Source: Paenalkalicoccus suaedae (GTDB lineage Bacteria; Bacillota; Bacilli; Bacillales; Salisediminibacteriaceae). Taken from it: a DNA stretch of 64,000 bases. The position numbers and the translations under genes were made by a program. The stretch's first letter is position 1. The number at the start of each line of letters is the position of its first letter. Where the stretch lies: positions 3,534,001 through 3,598,000 of the forward strand of contig NZ_CP041372.2 in NCBI RefSeq assembly GCF_006965545.2, given 5' to 3'. This document shows positions 18,282 to 29,163 of this stretch, one piece after another. The notes below the pieces were generated by a model that saw only the letters and a program-made list of their open reading frames with translations, ran no database searches and had not been told where the DNA came from.

Positions 18282-18653
18282 TCATTGGTTTTTTTCATTA
18301 AAAAAATCGCGAATTCGCGTGCGAACTTCATCAATATCAAATGGTTTAGAAAAATGTGCCATTGCTCCTAATGATTTTGCCTCGTTAATCATCTCCAGCT
18401 CCCCGTAAGCTGTCATCATGATTACATCCACATCAAGCTTTTGCCTTCTCATTTCTCGCAGTATCTCCAAGCCATCCATTCCTGGGATTTTCATATCTAA
18501 CAGAACGAGATTCGGACGTTCTTGCTCAATAATCTCAAGCGCGGTCTTTCCATTCGAAGCATCGAACGTTTCATATCCATCCTTTTGAAATACTTCTTTT
18601 AGTAACACCCTTATTCCAAATTGATCATCGACGACTAATAGCTTTTCTACCAT
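18282..18653 (-). CDS. spo0F: Sporulation phosphorelay response regulator Spo0F
   Basis: Single-domain receiver (123 aa) that carries phosphate from sporulation kinases to Spo0B. The acidic pocket D9-D10, phosphorylated D53 in [12 protein letters not shown]81 and K103 in [10 protein letters not shown] are all present, and the PFDID segment is characteristic of Spo0F. GGGAGGGG precedes the ATG. Flanked by fbaA and divergent ywjG as in Bacillus. Confidence 0.97.
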   Translation of the reverse strand: MVEKLLVVDDQFGIRVLLKEVFQKDGYETFDASNGKTALEIIEQERPNLVLLDMKIPGMDGLEILREMRRQKLDVDVIMMTAYGELEMINEAKSLGAMAHFSKPFDIDEVRTRIRDFFNEKNQ

Positions 18654-18737
18654 GAAAAAATCCCCTCCCTCTTTGTATGCCTTGTTGTTAAAATAGAGAT
18701 AGATACATAAGCCATTTCTACTAAATGCTACTTATCT

Positions 18738-18765
18738 ATTATATAAAAATTTGGAAAAAATTCAA
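18738..18765 (-). promoter_or_regulatory. Predicted sigma-A promoter of spo0F
   Basis: On the minus strand TTGAAT, 16 bases, TATAAT, about 85 bases upstream of spo0F. A sigma-H promoter, known for this gene in B. subtilis, was not clearly seen. Confidence 0.6.
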
Positions 18766-18794
18766 ACCTTTCCGGTAGACATTGTCAGTTCTTT

Positions 18795-18801
18795 TTCGAC
18801 A
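18795..18801 (-). promoter_or_regulatory. Candidate Spo0A box upstream of spo0F
   Basis: TGTCGAA on the minus strand, exactly the 0A-box heptamer, 30 bases upstream of the predicted −35. A second TTCGACA occurs at 18888-18894 inside the start of ywjG. Spo0A control of spo0F is known in B. subtilis. Confidence 0.5.
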
Positions 18802-18878
18802 TTTTTTCGAGAAACATGTGTATAGCTTGATATAATAAGCAAAAATCGACTATTAAATAAGAAGAAAGTTGGTATAAA

Positions 18879-19376
18879 ATGAAAATTTTCGACACCCAAT
18901 TAAAAGGGCTTTTACAAAAATTAGATCAATTTGAGGAGGACTTTGAGGACGCTTCTCGTATGCTTGCTCAAAGTATTTTAGGTGACGGTGCTGTTTACTG
19001 GTATACCGAGGAAGAGCTCGACGGTATTTTCCTCCAGACACAGATGGGCACGGATGCGATCACAAAGAGTGCGCGCATAGAGGAGTGCACGGAGGCTCAT
19101 CCGATCGACACAGCCCTTTTCTTTGCCAAATCTGGTGAGAGCGAAGAGCTTCGTGCTGCTTTAGAAAAAGTTGCAGGAATGACTACCATCGTGTTTGCGC
19201 CAAAGGCAGGCGCTGCAACGGAGGGGGCATCGTTTGTCATTGAGACTGGAGTGACGCGCGGGCTGATTCCGATGGAGGATGGCAGTCGGGTTGGGGAGCC
19301 GCATTTGTTGATGGCGTTACAGGCTTACTATCGGTTGTACTTTTTAGTGACAGAGATCTTGGAGGAGTATGCTTGA
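18879..19376 (+). CDS. ywjG: DUF2529 protein YwjG
   Basis: 165 aa conserved protein of unknown biochemical role, always next to spo0F in Bacillus. Features include MKIFDTQLKGLLQ at the start and a central segment with a phosphosugar-isomerase-like look (SGESEELRAALE). AGAAGAAAG precedes the ATG weakly. Divergent from spo0F. Confidence 0.85.
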   Translation: MKIFDTQLKGLLQKLDQFEEDFEDASRMLAQSILGDGAVYWYTEEELDGIFLQTQMGTDAITKSARIEECTEAHPIDTALFFAKSGESEELRAALEKVAGMTTIVFAPKAGAATEGASFVIETGVTRGLIPMEDGSRVGEPHLLMALQAYYRLYFLVTEILEEYA

Positions 19377-19387
19377 GGTAGGTTAGG

Positions 19388-19648
19388 ATAAGGTCAAGGA
19401 ATTGAGGTCAAGGGCGGGCACCTTCGGCGCCCCTGCGCGGCGTTTGCTACTACCTGTGATGGCTTACTCAACTATTTCGACCGACCAAACCAATGGCCGT
19501 TCGAAAGGATTTTCGTTGCGCGGAAGGGCTACCACTGGTAGTTACGCAAACGCCGCTTCAGGTCTCCTTCGGTTACGGTTAGTATGCAATCCCTGACCTT
19601 CTTTTTTTGTATAGGATACGAGGCGTGAGGTCGTTGCCTCGCTTTTCT
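19388..19648 (+). repeat. Family A structured repeat
   Basis: Starts with AAGGTCAAG heptamers, then GGCACCTTCGGCGCCCCTGC, CTCAACTATTT, an inner stem (TTTCGACCGACC / GGCCGTTCGAAA), GGATTTTCG, and ends with a terminator-like CGAGGC…GCCTCGCTTTT hairpin. Confidence 0.85.
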
Positions 19649-19793
19649 TTTGGAAGGCTTTGATGTGGAGTGATGGCTGGCTTTTGATTCGATTGGGGTT
19701 GCTAGTGAATGGAGTGCCGTGCTGTTTAGAACTTTGAGAGCAGTAAGTGGTTCTTATAAGTTGAGGTGCGATATAGGACTAGCAGATGGAGTC

Positions 19794-19860
19794 CATAACG
19801 CCAGAACGAGGAACATAACTCCTTAATGAGGCACATAACTCTAAAGTAAAGAACTTAACT
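19794..19860. repeat. Family D phased array, ACATAACT core
   Basis: CATAACT (third copy diverged to CTTAACT) at 19794, 19814, 19834 and 19854: four cores at 20-bp steps. The remaining 19650-19790 shows nothing recognisable. Confidence 0.7.
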
Positions 19861-19903
19861 CACAAACATCATTCTAAAACTCACATTTTGAAGGGAGATT
19901 TAC

Positions 19904-20413
19904 ATGCAAAACATAGATATCACTGTATTTTCTGAAGACGAGAGGGATATTGAGGAGCTGACGGTTGTGCTGAATCGTGCGTATAAGCAGCTTGCGGATA
20001 TGGGGATGCGCTATGTGGCGTCGCATCAGAACAGCACGATTACGCGTGAGCGCATTGCACAGGCACGTTGCCTCGTTGCGTTAGACGGGGAGCGGATCGT
20101 CGGTACGATCTCGTTCTATCCTCCTGGCACAAAAGTGAGCTGTCCGTGGTACAGTAAATCGGATGTAGCTGTGATTGGACAGTTTGGTGTCCTTCCAGAG
20201 TATCAAGGTAGTGGCGTCGGCAAGCGCCTCTTAGACGCAATCGAGCAGTATGCACGAGAGCAAGATCACATGCATCACGTTGCGCTTGATACAGCCGAAA
20301 CCGCTGACCACCTAATAGCCTTGTACACAAAAAGAGGCTACGGATTTGTGGAATATGTGGACTGGGAAGCGACCAATTATCGTAGCGTCATCATGAGTAA
20401 ACCCCTCCGCTAA
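19904..20413 (+). CDS. GNAT-family N-acetyltransferase
   Basis: 169 aa acetyltransferase with the acetyl-CoA loop QGSGVGKRLLD around residue 103-113, preceded by the IGQFGVLPEY strand. Substrate cannot be told from sequence. GAAGGGAG precedes the ATG by 8 bases. Converges with the next gene; the two stop codons overlap. Confidence 0.85.
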   Translation: MQNIDITVFSEDERDIEELTVVLNRAYKQLADMGMRYVASHQNSTITRERIAQARCLVALDGERIVGTISFYPPGTKVSCPWYSKSDVAVIGQFGVLPEYQGSGVGKRLLDAIEQYAREQDHMHHVALDTAETADHLIALYTKRGYGFVEYVDWEATNYRSVIMSKPLR

Positions 20414-20428
20414 TCGGCGGAAGGGGCA
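20400..20428. terminator. Shared hairpin spanning two converging stop codons
   Basis: CCCCTCCGC-TAAT-(C)GGCGGAAGGGG with one bulge. Both stop codons lie in the loop region, so the hairpin can end both transcripts although T runs are short. Confidence 0.5.
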
Positions 20429-20952
20429 TGTATTACTTTATAATGTAGCTCGACAAACTGATTAAATGTCTGCACGCCAACTAGCTCTAAATTCGCTCGA
20501 TACTTTCTAGGTTGGAACAACGGAATGCCTTCTCCAATCACTTTCGGGGCTACTGTCATAATAATCTCGTCCACTAACCCTTTTTCTAAAAACGACGAAA
20601 ATAGGCTACCACCGCCTACAAGCCAAATTCTCTCGCCGTCCTCCTGCTTCAGCGTCGTAATCAACGCAGCAGGGTCATTCACAAATTCGACGTTCTCATC
20701 AGAAGCTATCTCCGCGCTCGTAAACACATAACTTTCCTTATCCTTATAAGGGTACTCCTCCACCTCTTCTGAGTCCATGAGCCACTTATACGTGTTGTTG
20801 CCCATTAGAACTGTGTCCACCGTCGTATAAAAATCGCTGTATCCGTTATCGCCCTCGCCCTCAACCTCAAACAGCCACTCCAGCGTCTCTTCCTCCGTCG
20901 CTATATAGCCGTCGAGACTAGTCGCGATAAATAGCGCAACACTTCTTTTCAT
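20410..20952 (-). CDS. Dihydrofolate reductase-like protein (RibD C-terminal family)
   Basis: 180 aa NADPH-dependent reductase fold: SVALFIATSLDGYIA at the N-terminus, DTVLMGNNTYKW, IWLVGGGSLFSSFL (NADPH loop) and DEIIMTVAPKVIGEGIPLF. Similar stand-alone Bacillus proteins (YwjB-type) are of unknown substrate. The position in this locus fits ywjB of B. subtilis. Confidence 0.85.
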   Translation of the reverse strand: MKRSVALFIATSLDGYIATEEETLEWLFEVEGEGDNGYSDFYTTVDTVLMGNNTYKWLMDSEEVEEYPYKDKESYVFTSAEIASDENVEFVNDPAALITTLKQEDGERIWLVGGGSLFSSFLEKGLVDEIIMTVAPKVIGEGIPLFQPRKYRANLELVGVQTFNQFVELHYKVIHAPSAD

Positions 20953-20995
20953 TCACACGCACCCCTTTACTTATTAACAGAAAATCTAGTCTATT

Positions 20996-21325
20996 CTAAA
21001 ACGGATTTTCTCCAACAACAACTGGTAATACCACCACAAAGATAGCCCCCGCGCATAAAATCCAAAAGATCACGGAGCTTAGGAACCATCGATAAAACGC
21101 GACATTCTTAAACAAAAACAGCCCCATTATCACTACGTATACCACAAATAGCACGTACGAGATCGCAAACCAATTCACCCAAACGTTTCCCTCAAAACGT
21201 ATTCCCTGTCCTTCATAAAAAGGACCAGCCACATACTCTGTTATGTATAATCCAATACCCAAAAAGAGAAGTAACTCAAGCGACCTACCGATGTCTTTTA
21301 CAAACCTACGCACTCTTACCAGCAC
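20996..21325 (-). CDS. Small integral membrane protein, unknown function
   Basis: 109 aa with three predicted membrane helices (about 18-34, 51-71, 78-103). No motif recognised. The start is uncertain: GTG at 21325 has GAGG only four bases away, GTG at 21313 is an alternative. Lies 43 bases upstream of the DHFR-like gene on the same strand. Confidence 0.6.
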   Translation of the reverse strand: MLVRVRRFVKDIGRSLELLLFLGIGLYITEYVAGPFYEGQGIRFEGNVWVNWFAISYVLFVVYVVIMGLFLFKNVAFYRWFLSSVIFWILCAGAIFVVVLPVVVGENPF

Positions 21326-21344
21326 CTTCCCTCACGCGACGTGT

Positions 21345-21460
21345 TTAGTTCCTCGAAATATCCTCAGAACGAAATTCCCAATCAGCGCCGCCCACTTTAA
21401 TAATATATTCATCAACGGTCGTCAAAAATTCAAGCGCGAACTCAAATTTTCGATTCTCCT
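21345..21460 (-). pseudogene. Possible gene remnant cut by a family A repeat
   Basis: An open minus-strand frame with ordinary codon use ends at a TAA (21345-21347) and encodes a plausible C-terminus (EFALEFLTTVDEYIIK, VGGADWEFRSEDISRN). It has no start: upstream it runs into the variant A element at about 21440. Could be chance. Confidence 0.3.
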
Positions 21461-21608
21461 TCGCTCCCGGCTGGCGCTTTCCTGAGGTGCTTCCTCAACT
21501 ATTTTGCCCGACCAAGGGTCGTGCAAAAGGATTTTCGGTGCGCGAAAGTTCCCCTCTAGGAGACGCCAGCCTTCGCTTCGGAGAATCGAAGGTAACCGTT
21601 CTTAAAAA
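21440..21608 (+). repeat. Family A structured repeat, variant outer stem
   Basis: Outer arms here are GGCGCTTTCCTGAGG and CCTCTAGGAGACGCC instead of the CTACCGGTGGT/ACCACTGGTAG type. The inner stem is TTTTGCCCGACC / GGTCGTGCAAAA. The loop markers CTCAACTATTT and GGATTTTCG are kept. Confidence 0.75.
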
Positions 21609-21700
21609 AACAAACACATTTTTACTACATTACATGCCTAAAGACCGTTTAACTAGCTTTTAAAAAACGTAAGAGCGATCCATTACAAAACTTGCTCACG

Positions 21701-21815
21701 GTACATTAATTTTGTATACGGTACATAAATCTCGCACACGGTACATTCTTTTTTCATACCGTACATAAAATTTCTATACAGTACATTCTTTCTCAACACG
21801 GTACATAAAACCTTA
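21701..21815. repeat. Family D phased array, GTACAT core alternating TAA/TTC
   Basis: GTACAT at 21701, 21721, 21741, 21761, 21781 and 21801, all steps exactly 20 bp. The bases after the core alternate between TAA and TTC types, giving a 40-bp higher-order unit. Confidence 0.9.
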
Positions 21816-21898
21816 AATTGCTTTAAAGCCACTTATCCAATATCTAAAATCAACTAAAAAGAGTTTCTTCATCACGCACTTTTTAAATCAAACGCAGA

Positions 21899-22062
21899 GC
21901 TGGCAGACCCGGAGGACATTCGGAGACAATCAATAGGGGAAAGAGGTTTTTGAGATCCCACAGGAGGCGTTTAGGAGGAGACGACAGTCGACTCCTGCCG
22001 ACGAGGAAGCTCAAAGGCCGGCCCTATGGATGTCGCAGAGTGTCCGGAGGGCTGACAGCTCG
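21899..22062 (+). repeat. Family B palindromic element
   Basis: Plus-oriented copy from GGCAGACCCGGAGGACATTC to GGGCTGACAGCTCG. Followed by three family C units (22075-22195). Confidence 0.8.
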
Positions 22063-22195
22063 AAGTGCAGATTTAAACTAATTAGCACTTTAGCAATTAA
22101 AGCTCGAAGAGCTAAATCTCTTGATCTTAGCTAGTTAGCACTTTAGCAAATAGCTCGAAGAGCTCGGCATTAAGCTAGTTAGCACTTTAGCAAAT

Positions 22196-22221
22196 AAAAA
22201 GAAACCAGCCCACAGGGCTGG
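22196..22221 (-). terminator. Terminator of pyrG
   Basis: On the minus strand CCAGCCC-TGT-GGGCTGG followed by TTTCTTTTT, about 45 bases after the pyrG stop. Confidence 0.85.
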
Positions 22222-22263
22222 CCTCCGCTCATATAAATAGCATTCACTAAAGTCCGTTAAAAA

Positions 22264-23940
<1,677 letters not shown>

Positions 23941-24014
23941 CTAGAGACGCCGTACGTAGATGTAGCTTATGCAGTACATTATTCGTCATCCTTCATCCTA
24001 CCGCATAAGATTCT

Positions 24015-24060
24015 CAAAAAAACAAAAATCCCCCCTCTGCCACTACATAGAGGGGGGATT
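24015..24060 (-). terminator. Terminator of rpoE
   Basis: On the minus strand AATCCCCCCTCT-(10)-AGAGGGGGGATT, a 12-bp perfect stem, then TTTGTTTTTTTG. Confidence 0.92.
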
Positions 24061-24186
24061 GAAACGTAAACGTTATTTAGTCTCCAAATTTATGGAGCCC
24101 AATCATGATTCTATCTATCCGTGTGATAAAAGTCAAGCCGAAAACGTAAGGCTTTTGAAAGGTTTTTTGGAAAGTCGAAGCTGGTT

Positions 24187-24696
24187 TTACAGCTCGTCCT
24201 CTTCAAAGTCTTCCTCATCATCGTCCTCGTCTTCATCTTCTTCATCATACTCTTCTTCTTCATCTTCATCTAACTCATCGAAGTCTGTATCCTCTTCGTT
24301 TGCAAGATCATCAAGCTCATCTTCTAAGTCTTCGAACTCGTCGATATCTTCCACCTCAAACTCATCAACAACTTCCTCGTCTTCTTCAGCACGTGCCTTT
24401 TTCTTCTTAGGCATCGTTTGAGAAAGCTCTTCCTCTGTTTGGTCGAATGGATACCATGAACGAAGTCCCCAACGGTTTTCACCTAAGTTGACGAAACGTC
24501 CATCAATAGACATTTGTGTATAAAGGTGAGAAATACGCTCTTGAATCTGTGTTTCTGTCATGTCACGTAGCTCAGCAATGCGGCTAAGTAACGCCTGGTA
24601 GTCAGCTGGGCTGTTTTGTTCTACTAATAGTTCATATGCGATATCAAGCATGGAAATTTCCGCTAGCTGTTCTTTCGTGTAATCCTTCAAGCTCAT
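24187..24696 (-). CDS. rpoE: RNA polymerase delta subunit
   Basis: Gram-positive RNA polymerase accessory subunit that speeds recycling and transcription responses. 169 aa: N-terminal HARE-HTH domain (about 1-95, with SMLDIAYELLVEQN and ENRWGLRSWYPFDQ), a short KKKKAR basic patch, and a highly acidic disordered tail of Asp/Glu. ATG at 24696 is chosen because AGGAAG lies 8 bases upstream; a GTG nine bases further up is less likely. Confidence 0.96.
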   Translation of the reverse strand: MSLKDYTKEQLAEISMLDIAYELLVEQNSPADYQALLSRIAELRDMTETQIQERISHLYTQMSIDGRFVNLGENRWGLRSWYPFDQTEEELSQTMPKKKKARAEEDEEVVDEFEVEDIDEFEDLEDELDDLANEEDTDFDELDEDEEEEYDEEDEDEDDDEEDFEEDEL

Positions 24697-24836
24697 CCTT
24701 GACACTTCCTTTCTATATTGGCCGTAGCTTTTGGGCTACGTGTGATAGCGTGTTGCGAACGAATTCATACCTTCCATTATAAACACAAGTCTTGGGATTA
24801 TGCTATATGTTCTGTGTATTTTTTATTAAATGGTGT

Positions 24837-25142
24837 TTAAGGTCAAGGTCAAGTACGGCACCTCCGGCGCCCCTTCTTCTACTTTGCAGGTCAAGAACTA
24901 GGTCAAGTGCGGCACCTCCGGCGCCCCTACGCGTCGTTTGCTTCTACCTGTGGTGGCTTGCTCAACTATTTCGTCCGGCCAAACCAATGGCCGGTCGAAA
25001 GGATTTTCGCTTCGCGGAAGGGCTACCACTGGTAGTGCACAAACGTCGCTGCGGGTCGCCTGCGGTGACGGTATATTAATTGCAAAACCTTCTTCTTTTT
25101 TGTTAGGGGCACGAGGCGGAAGGGCGTTGCCTCGCTTTTAAT
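24837..25142 (+). repeat. Family A structured repeat with a doubled 5' section
   Basis: The AAGGTCAAG-GGCACCTCCGGCGCCCC section occurs twice (about 24841 and 24900) before a single core. Inner stem TTTCGTCCGGCC / GGCCGGTCGAAA; ends with CGAGGC…GCCTCGCTTTT. Confidence 0.85.
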
Positions 25143-25143
25143 T

Positions 25144-25432
25144 CCACTTCTTGCTTTCTCGTCACTTTTCTCATTTTGCGCGTCACTTCTGGCAACTTGC
25201 TCTTCACTACTTCGTGCTTTCTCTTCACAATAGCGACAGATCTACAACATTCACAGGAAATTCTTATTTAATCAACTGCCGCTTAGTAAGATCCACAAGA
25301 AACACGCATGCATGTTGGACGTGTGTTTGGTAAATAGCTGATTTCTAGCTTTCTTGTTTGGTAACCAAGGTACTGTGTTTGGTTTCTCGTCGATTTCACA
25401 ATTTCGTGTTTGGTAACTCGCATTCTGTGTTT
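25144..25432. repeat. Phased arrays of families E and G
   Basis: YCACTTCT-type cores at 25144, 25162, 25183 and 25204. Then GTGTTTGG (first base variable) at 25321, 25352, 25373, 25404 and 25425 with steps 31, 21, 31, 21. No gene in 25143-25660. Confidence 0.7.
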
Positions 25433-25662
25433 GTTTTCTTCCAAATCATTATTCATATAAAAAAAGACCCGTCTTCCTCTCCAAATAAACGCCAACAAAA
25501 GCCCGCCCTTCCCTAAAAAAAGAAGCAGACGAGCTTTCACGGTTTATGTCATATTATCCGCTTGTAATCCAGTACCTGATTTAGCATTCATTTAGCGTTG
25601 GATTTTGCACATGAACTAAACTATAACTTTACGCTTAGATCTGTTCTTTTCCTAAAAACTCA

Positions 25663-25830
25663 GGAGGAGGCAGACTCGGAGAATGCCTGGAGACAATTAG
25701 TAGGAATAGGCAGAGACTGAGACCACGCAGAAGGGCGTTTAGGGTAAGGCGGCAGCCTCACCCTGCCCGACGAGTAGGCTCAGGCACTGACCCTACTAAT
25801 GTCGTAGGGTGTTCGCAGAGCTGACTCCTC
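25663..25830 (+). repeat. Family B palindromic element
   Basis: From GGAGGAGGCAGACTCGG to GCAGAGCTGACTCCTC, inner arms ATTAGTAGG and CCTACTAAT. Family C units follow to 25915. Confidence 0.85.
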
Positions 25831-25917
25831 TTTATCATATTAAGCTCGGAGAGCTGACGCTCTAAACTAGTTGGCTCTTGATCATATGACGCTCTAAGCT
25901 AGTTAGCCTTTGGGCAA

Positions 25918-28900
25918 CTAAAGGTTCCTTCTGTACTGCCCGCCAACCTCATAAAGCGCCGCCGTTATTTGCCCTAAGCTCGCCACGCGCACCGTATGCA
26001 TGAGCTCCGCAAAGATATTCTCGCCTGCAATCGCCGCTTCTTTGAGGCGCGCTAGTGCTGGACCAGATTCATCTTTGTGCGCATCCTGAAAGGCACGGAG
26101 GCCTTCTATTTGTGACTCCTTCTCTGCTGTGGTCGCACGAGCTAGCTCCATTTTAAAATCGTCGTCTGATGGCTCCTCTGGGTTGAGATACGTGTTCACC
26201 CCGATGATTGGGAGCTCGCCGTTATGCTTTTTCGTCTCATAGAGGAGGGACTCCTCTTGGATTTTGCCGCGCTGATACTGGGTTTCCATCGCGCCTAAGA
26301 CGCCGCCACGATCGTTCATGCGCTCGAGCTCTAAGAGCACCGCTTGCTCGACAAGATCGGTGAGCTCTTCGACGATGAAGGAGCCTTGCTGGGGGTTCTC
26401 GTTTTTGGCGAGACCCATTTCCTTCGTGATGATCAGCTGGATCGCCATCGCACGGCGCACGCTCTCCTCTGTCGGCGTTGTCACCGCTTCGTCGTAGGCG
26501 TTCGTGTGGAGCGAGTTACAGTTATCATAAATCGCAAGGAGCGCCTGCAAGGTCGTACGAATATCGTTAAAGTCCACCTCCTGCGCGTGCAGAGAGCGGC
26601 CGGACGTTTGAATATGGTACTTCAGCTTTTGGCTACGCTCGTTTGCGCCGTACTTGCGCTTCATCGCGATCGCCCAAATACGACGCGCAACGCGACCGAT
26701 CACCGTATACTCAGGGTCTAGTCCGTTACTGAAGAAAAATGAGAGATTCGGTGCAAATTTATCGATATCCATGCCTCTACTTAAATAGTACTCGACGTAG
26801 GTGAAGCCATTCGCAAGCGTAAAGGCAAGCTGACTAATTGGGTTAGCGCCTGCTTCTGCGATGTGATAGCCACTAATGGAGACCGAGTAATAGTTACGGA
26901 CTTCGTTATCAATGAAATATTGCTGAATATCGCCCATCATGCGTAGCGCGAATTCTGTGGAGAAAATGCACGTGTTTTGGCCTTGGTCTTCCTTTAAAAT
27001 ATCGGCCTGCACCGTGCCTCGCACAACGGCTAAAGTCTTCGCTCGAATCGAAGCTGCCTCGTCGTCCGTAGGCTTCCGATTATTTTCTGCCTCAAAGGCT
27101 TGCAGCTGCTGATCAATGGCCGTGTTCATAAACATGGCTAGGATGATCGGCGCCGGCCCGTTAATGGTCATAGAAACAGAGGTCGATGGTGCGATGAGAT
27201 CAAAGCCGTCGTAGAGCTTCTTCATGTCCTCGAGCGTGCAGATGCTCACGCCACTCTCACCAACCTTGCCGTAAATGTCCGGGCGGTGGCCAGGATCCTC
27301 GCCGTACAGGGTCACCGAGTCGAAGGCCGTGCTGAGGCGCTTCGCTTCGTCGTCCTTCGATAAATAATGGAAGCGACGGTTTGTGCGTGCAGGGCTACCT
27401 TCTCCGGCAAATTGGCGCTTCGGATCCTCGCCCTTGCGCTTAAATGGGAACACGCCCGCCGTGTACGGGAATTCGCCAGGGACGTTCTCACGACGAATCC
27501 AGCTAATGATCTCGCCGTAGTCCTGATAGCGCGGGAGGGACACCTTTGGAATCGAGAGACCAGAGAGACTTGTTGTCGTAAGCTCGGTTACGAGCTCTTT
27601 ATCACGGATTTTCGTGACAAAGGAGTCCTGTTTATAAGCTTCTACTTTCTTAGGCCAAGCATCTAACGCCTCGCGCACATCGGATTGAAGCGAGCGATCA
27701 ATATGCGCGCGCTTTTCTTCGATAGCGCTTACAATATTCTCGTCGTCCATAAGCGCTTTAGCGCCTTCAAGCTGGAAGAGCTGGCGTGCTTTCGTTGCTT
27801 CACGCTCGGTTTCTTCGTGGTAGCCTTTTACCGTTTGCGAAATCTCGCGTAAATAATGGATTTGCTCGGCTGGAATGACGGCGCTACGTCTAGCCAGCTC
27901 TTCGCCTTTACCGAGATCCGTCTTCCACTTGAGACCAGCCTTACTATTAATCGTTTGAATCAACTCGTAAAAGAGACGGTTCGTACCAGAATCATTAAAT
28001 TGACTCGCGATCGTGCCGTATACTGGCATCACAGAAGGGTCTTCTTCAAAGCGCACGTGCGCGCGCTGGTACTGCTTGCGTACTTCACGGAGTGCGTCCT
28101 CGGAGCCTTTACGATCAAATTTATTAATGGCGATCACGTCGGCGAAGTCGATCATATCGATCTTCTCCAGCTGTGAAGGTGCACCGAACTCGCTTGTCAT
28201 CACGTACATTGCAACGTCGGCAACGTCTGAAATAGCGGCATCTCCTTGCCCAATTCCGCTCGTTTCTACAATGACCAGATCGTAGCCAGCGTGCTTCACA
28301 ACCGCAATCGCTTCGTTTGCCGCTTTGGACAGCTCTTGATGACTGTCGCGCGTTGCTAACGAGCGCATGTATACGCGGTCGTGATGGATCGCATTCATGC
28401 GAATACGGTCACCGAGCAAGGCTCCGCCTGTTTTACGCTTTGTTGGGTCTACTGACAGAATGGCAACGGACTTCTCTGGGAACGCGCGGAGGAAACGGCG
28501 AACGAGCTCGTCTGTGAGTGAGCTCTTTCCTGCGCCCCCTGTTCCTGTGATACCAAGCACCGGCACAGTCGGCAACTGTTCCTCCATGAGACTTACGAAT
28601 TGCTGCTCCTCTACCTCGTCCATTGGCAGACCAAAGGCACGCTTTTCAGCGAGGCTAACGAGGCGGGCAATAGCAGTCGGATCGCTTTGTTTGAGAAGCT
28701 CTGTGACGTTGTTTCTCCCCGGAGTATCAAAATCACAGGCCTCCATCATGGAATCGATCATGCCTTGTAGCCCATGCTTGCGCCCGTCTTCTGGAGAAAA
28801 GATTTTGGTGATGCCGTAATCGTGTAGCTCCTTGATCTCGGACGGGATGATGACGCCGCCCCCGCCTCCAAAAATCTTGATGTGGCCAGCGCCGCGATCG

Positions 28901-29148
28901 GCCAACTCATCATATAAGTATTTAAAATATTCCACGTGGCCGCCCTGATAGGAAGAAATGGCGATGCCTTGGACGTCTTCTTGTATGGCCGCCTGTACAA
29001 TCTCCTGCACGGAGCGGTTATGTCCTAAATGAATGACTTCGGTGCCTGTTGCCTGTAGCATGCGGCGCATAATGTTAATGGAGGCATCGTGTCCGTCAAA
29101 CAGACTCGATGCCGTCACAAATCGAATAGGGTGCTGATAGCTAGTCAC
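25918..29148 (-). CDS. icmF: Fused isobutyryl-CoA mutase IcmF
   Basis: Adenosylcobalamin enzyme interconverting isobutyryl-CoA and butyryl-CoA (related acyl-CoA pairs are possible). 1076 aa in the typical fused order: N-terminal B12-binding domain with the lower-ligand DGHDAS (D18, H20), a central MeaI-type G-protein chaperone domain with P-loop [10 protein letters not shown] near 200, and the substrate-binding mutase barrel ([50 protein letters not shown]). Start is a GTG with AAGGAGGAAGACATCC upstream. It follows tetR by 15 bases and ends the meaB-tetR-icmF segment. Confidence 0.95.
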   Translation of the reverse strand: MTSYQHPIRFVTASSLFDGHDASINIMRRMLQATGTEVIHLGHNRSVQEIVQAAIQEDVQGIAISSYQGGHVEYFKYLYDELADRGAGHIKIFGGGGGVIIPSEIKELHDYGITKIFSPEDGRKHGLQGMIDSMMEACDFDTPGRNNVTELLKQSDPTAIARLVSLAEKRAFGLPMDEVEEQQFVSLMEEQLPTVPVLGITGTGGAGKSSLTDELVRRFLRAFPEKSVAILSVDPTKRKTGGALLGDRIRMNAIHHDRVYMRSLATRDSHQELSKAANEAIAVVKHAGYDLVIVETSGIGQGDAAISDVADVAMYVMTSEFGAPSQLEKIDMIDFADVIAINKFDRKGSEDALREVRKQYQRAHVRFEEDPSVMPVYGTIASQFNDSGTNRLFYELIQTINSKAGLKWKTDLGKGEELARRSAVIPAEQIHYLREISQTVKGYHEETEREATKARQLFQLEGAKALMDDENIVSAIEEKRAHIDRSLQSDVREALDAWPKKVEAYKQDSFVTKIRDKELVTELTTTSLSGLSIPKVSLPRYQDYGEIISWIRRENVPGEFPYTAGVFPFKRKGEDPKRQFAGEGSPARTNRRFHYLSKDDEAKRLSTAFDSVTLYGEDPGHRPDIYGKVGESGVSICTLEDMKKLYDGFDLIAPSTSVSMTINGPAPIILAMFMNTAIDQQLQAFEAENNRKPTDDEAASIRAKTLAVVRGTVQADILKEDQGQNTCIFSTEFALRMMGDIQQYFIDNEVRNYYSVSISGYHIAEAGANPISQLAFTLANGFTYVEYYLSRGMDIDKFAPNLSFFFSNGLDPEYTVIGRVARRIWAIAMKRKYGANERSQKLKYHIQTSGRSLHAQEVDFNDIRTTLQALLAIYDNCNSLHTNAYDEAVTTPTEESVRRAMAIQLIITKEMGLAKNENPQQGSFIVEELTDLVEQAVLLELERMNDRGGVLGAMETQYQRGKIQEESLLYETKKHNGELPIIGVNTYLNPEEPSDDDFKMELARATTAEKESQIEGLRAFQDAHKDESGPALARLKEAAIAGENIFAELMHTVRVASLGQITAALYEVGGQYRRNL

Positions 29149-29163
29149 GGATGTCTTCCTCCT

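Noticed and set aside
24000-24421. Plus-strand frame with long serine runs opposite rpoE
   Set aside because: It is the antisense of the acidic Asp/Glu tail of the delta subunit.
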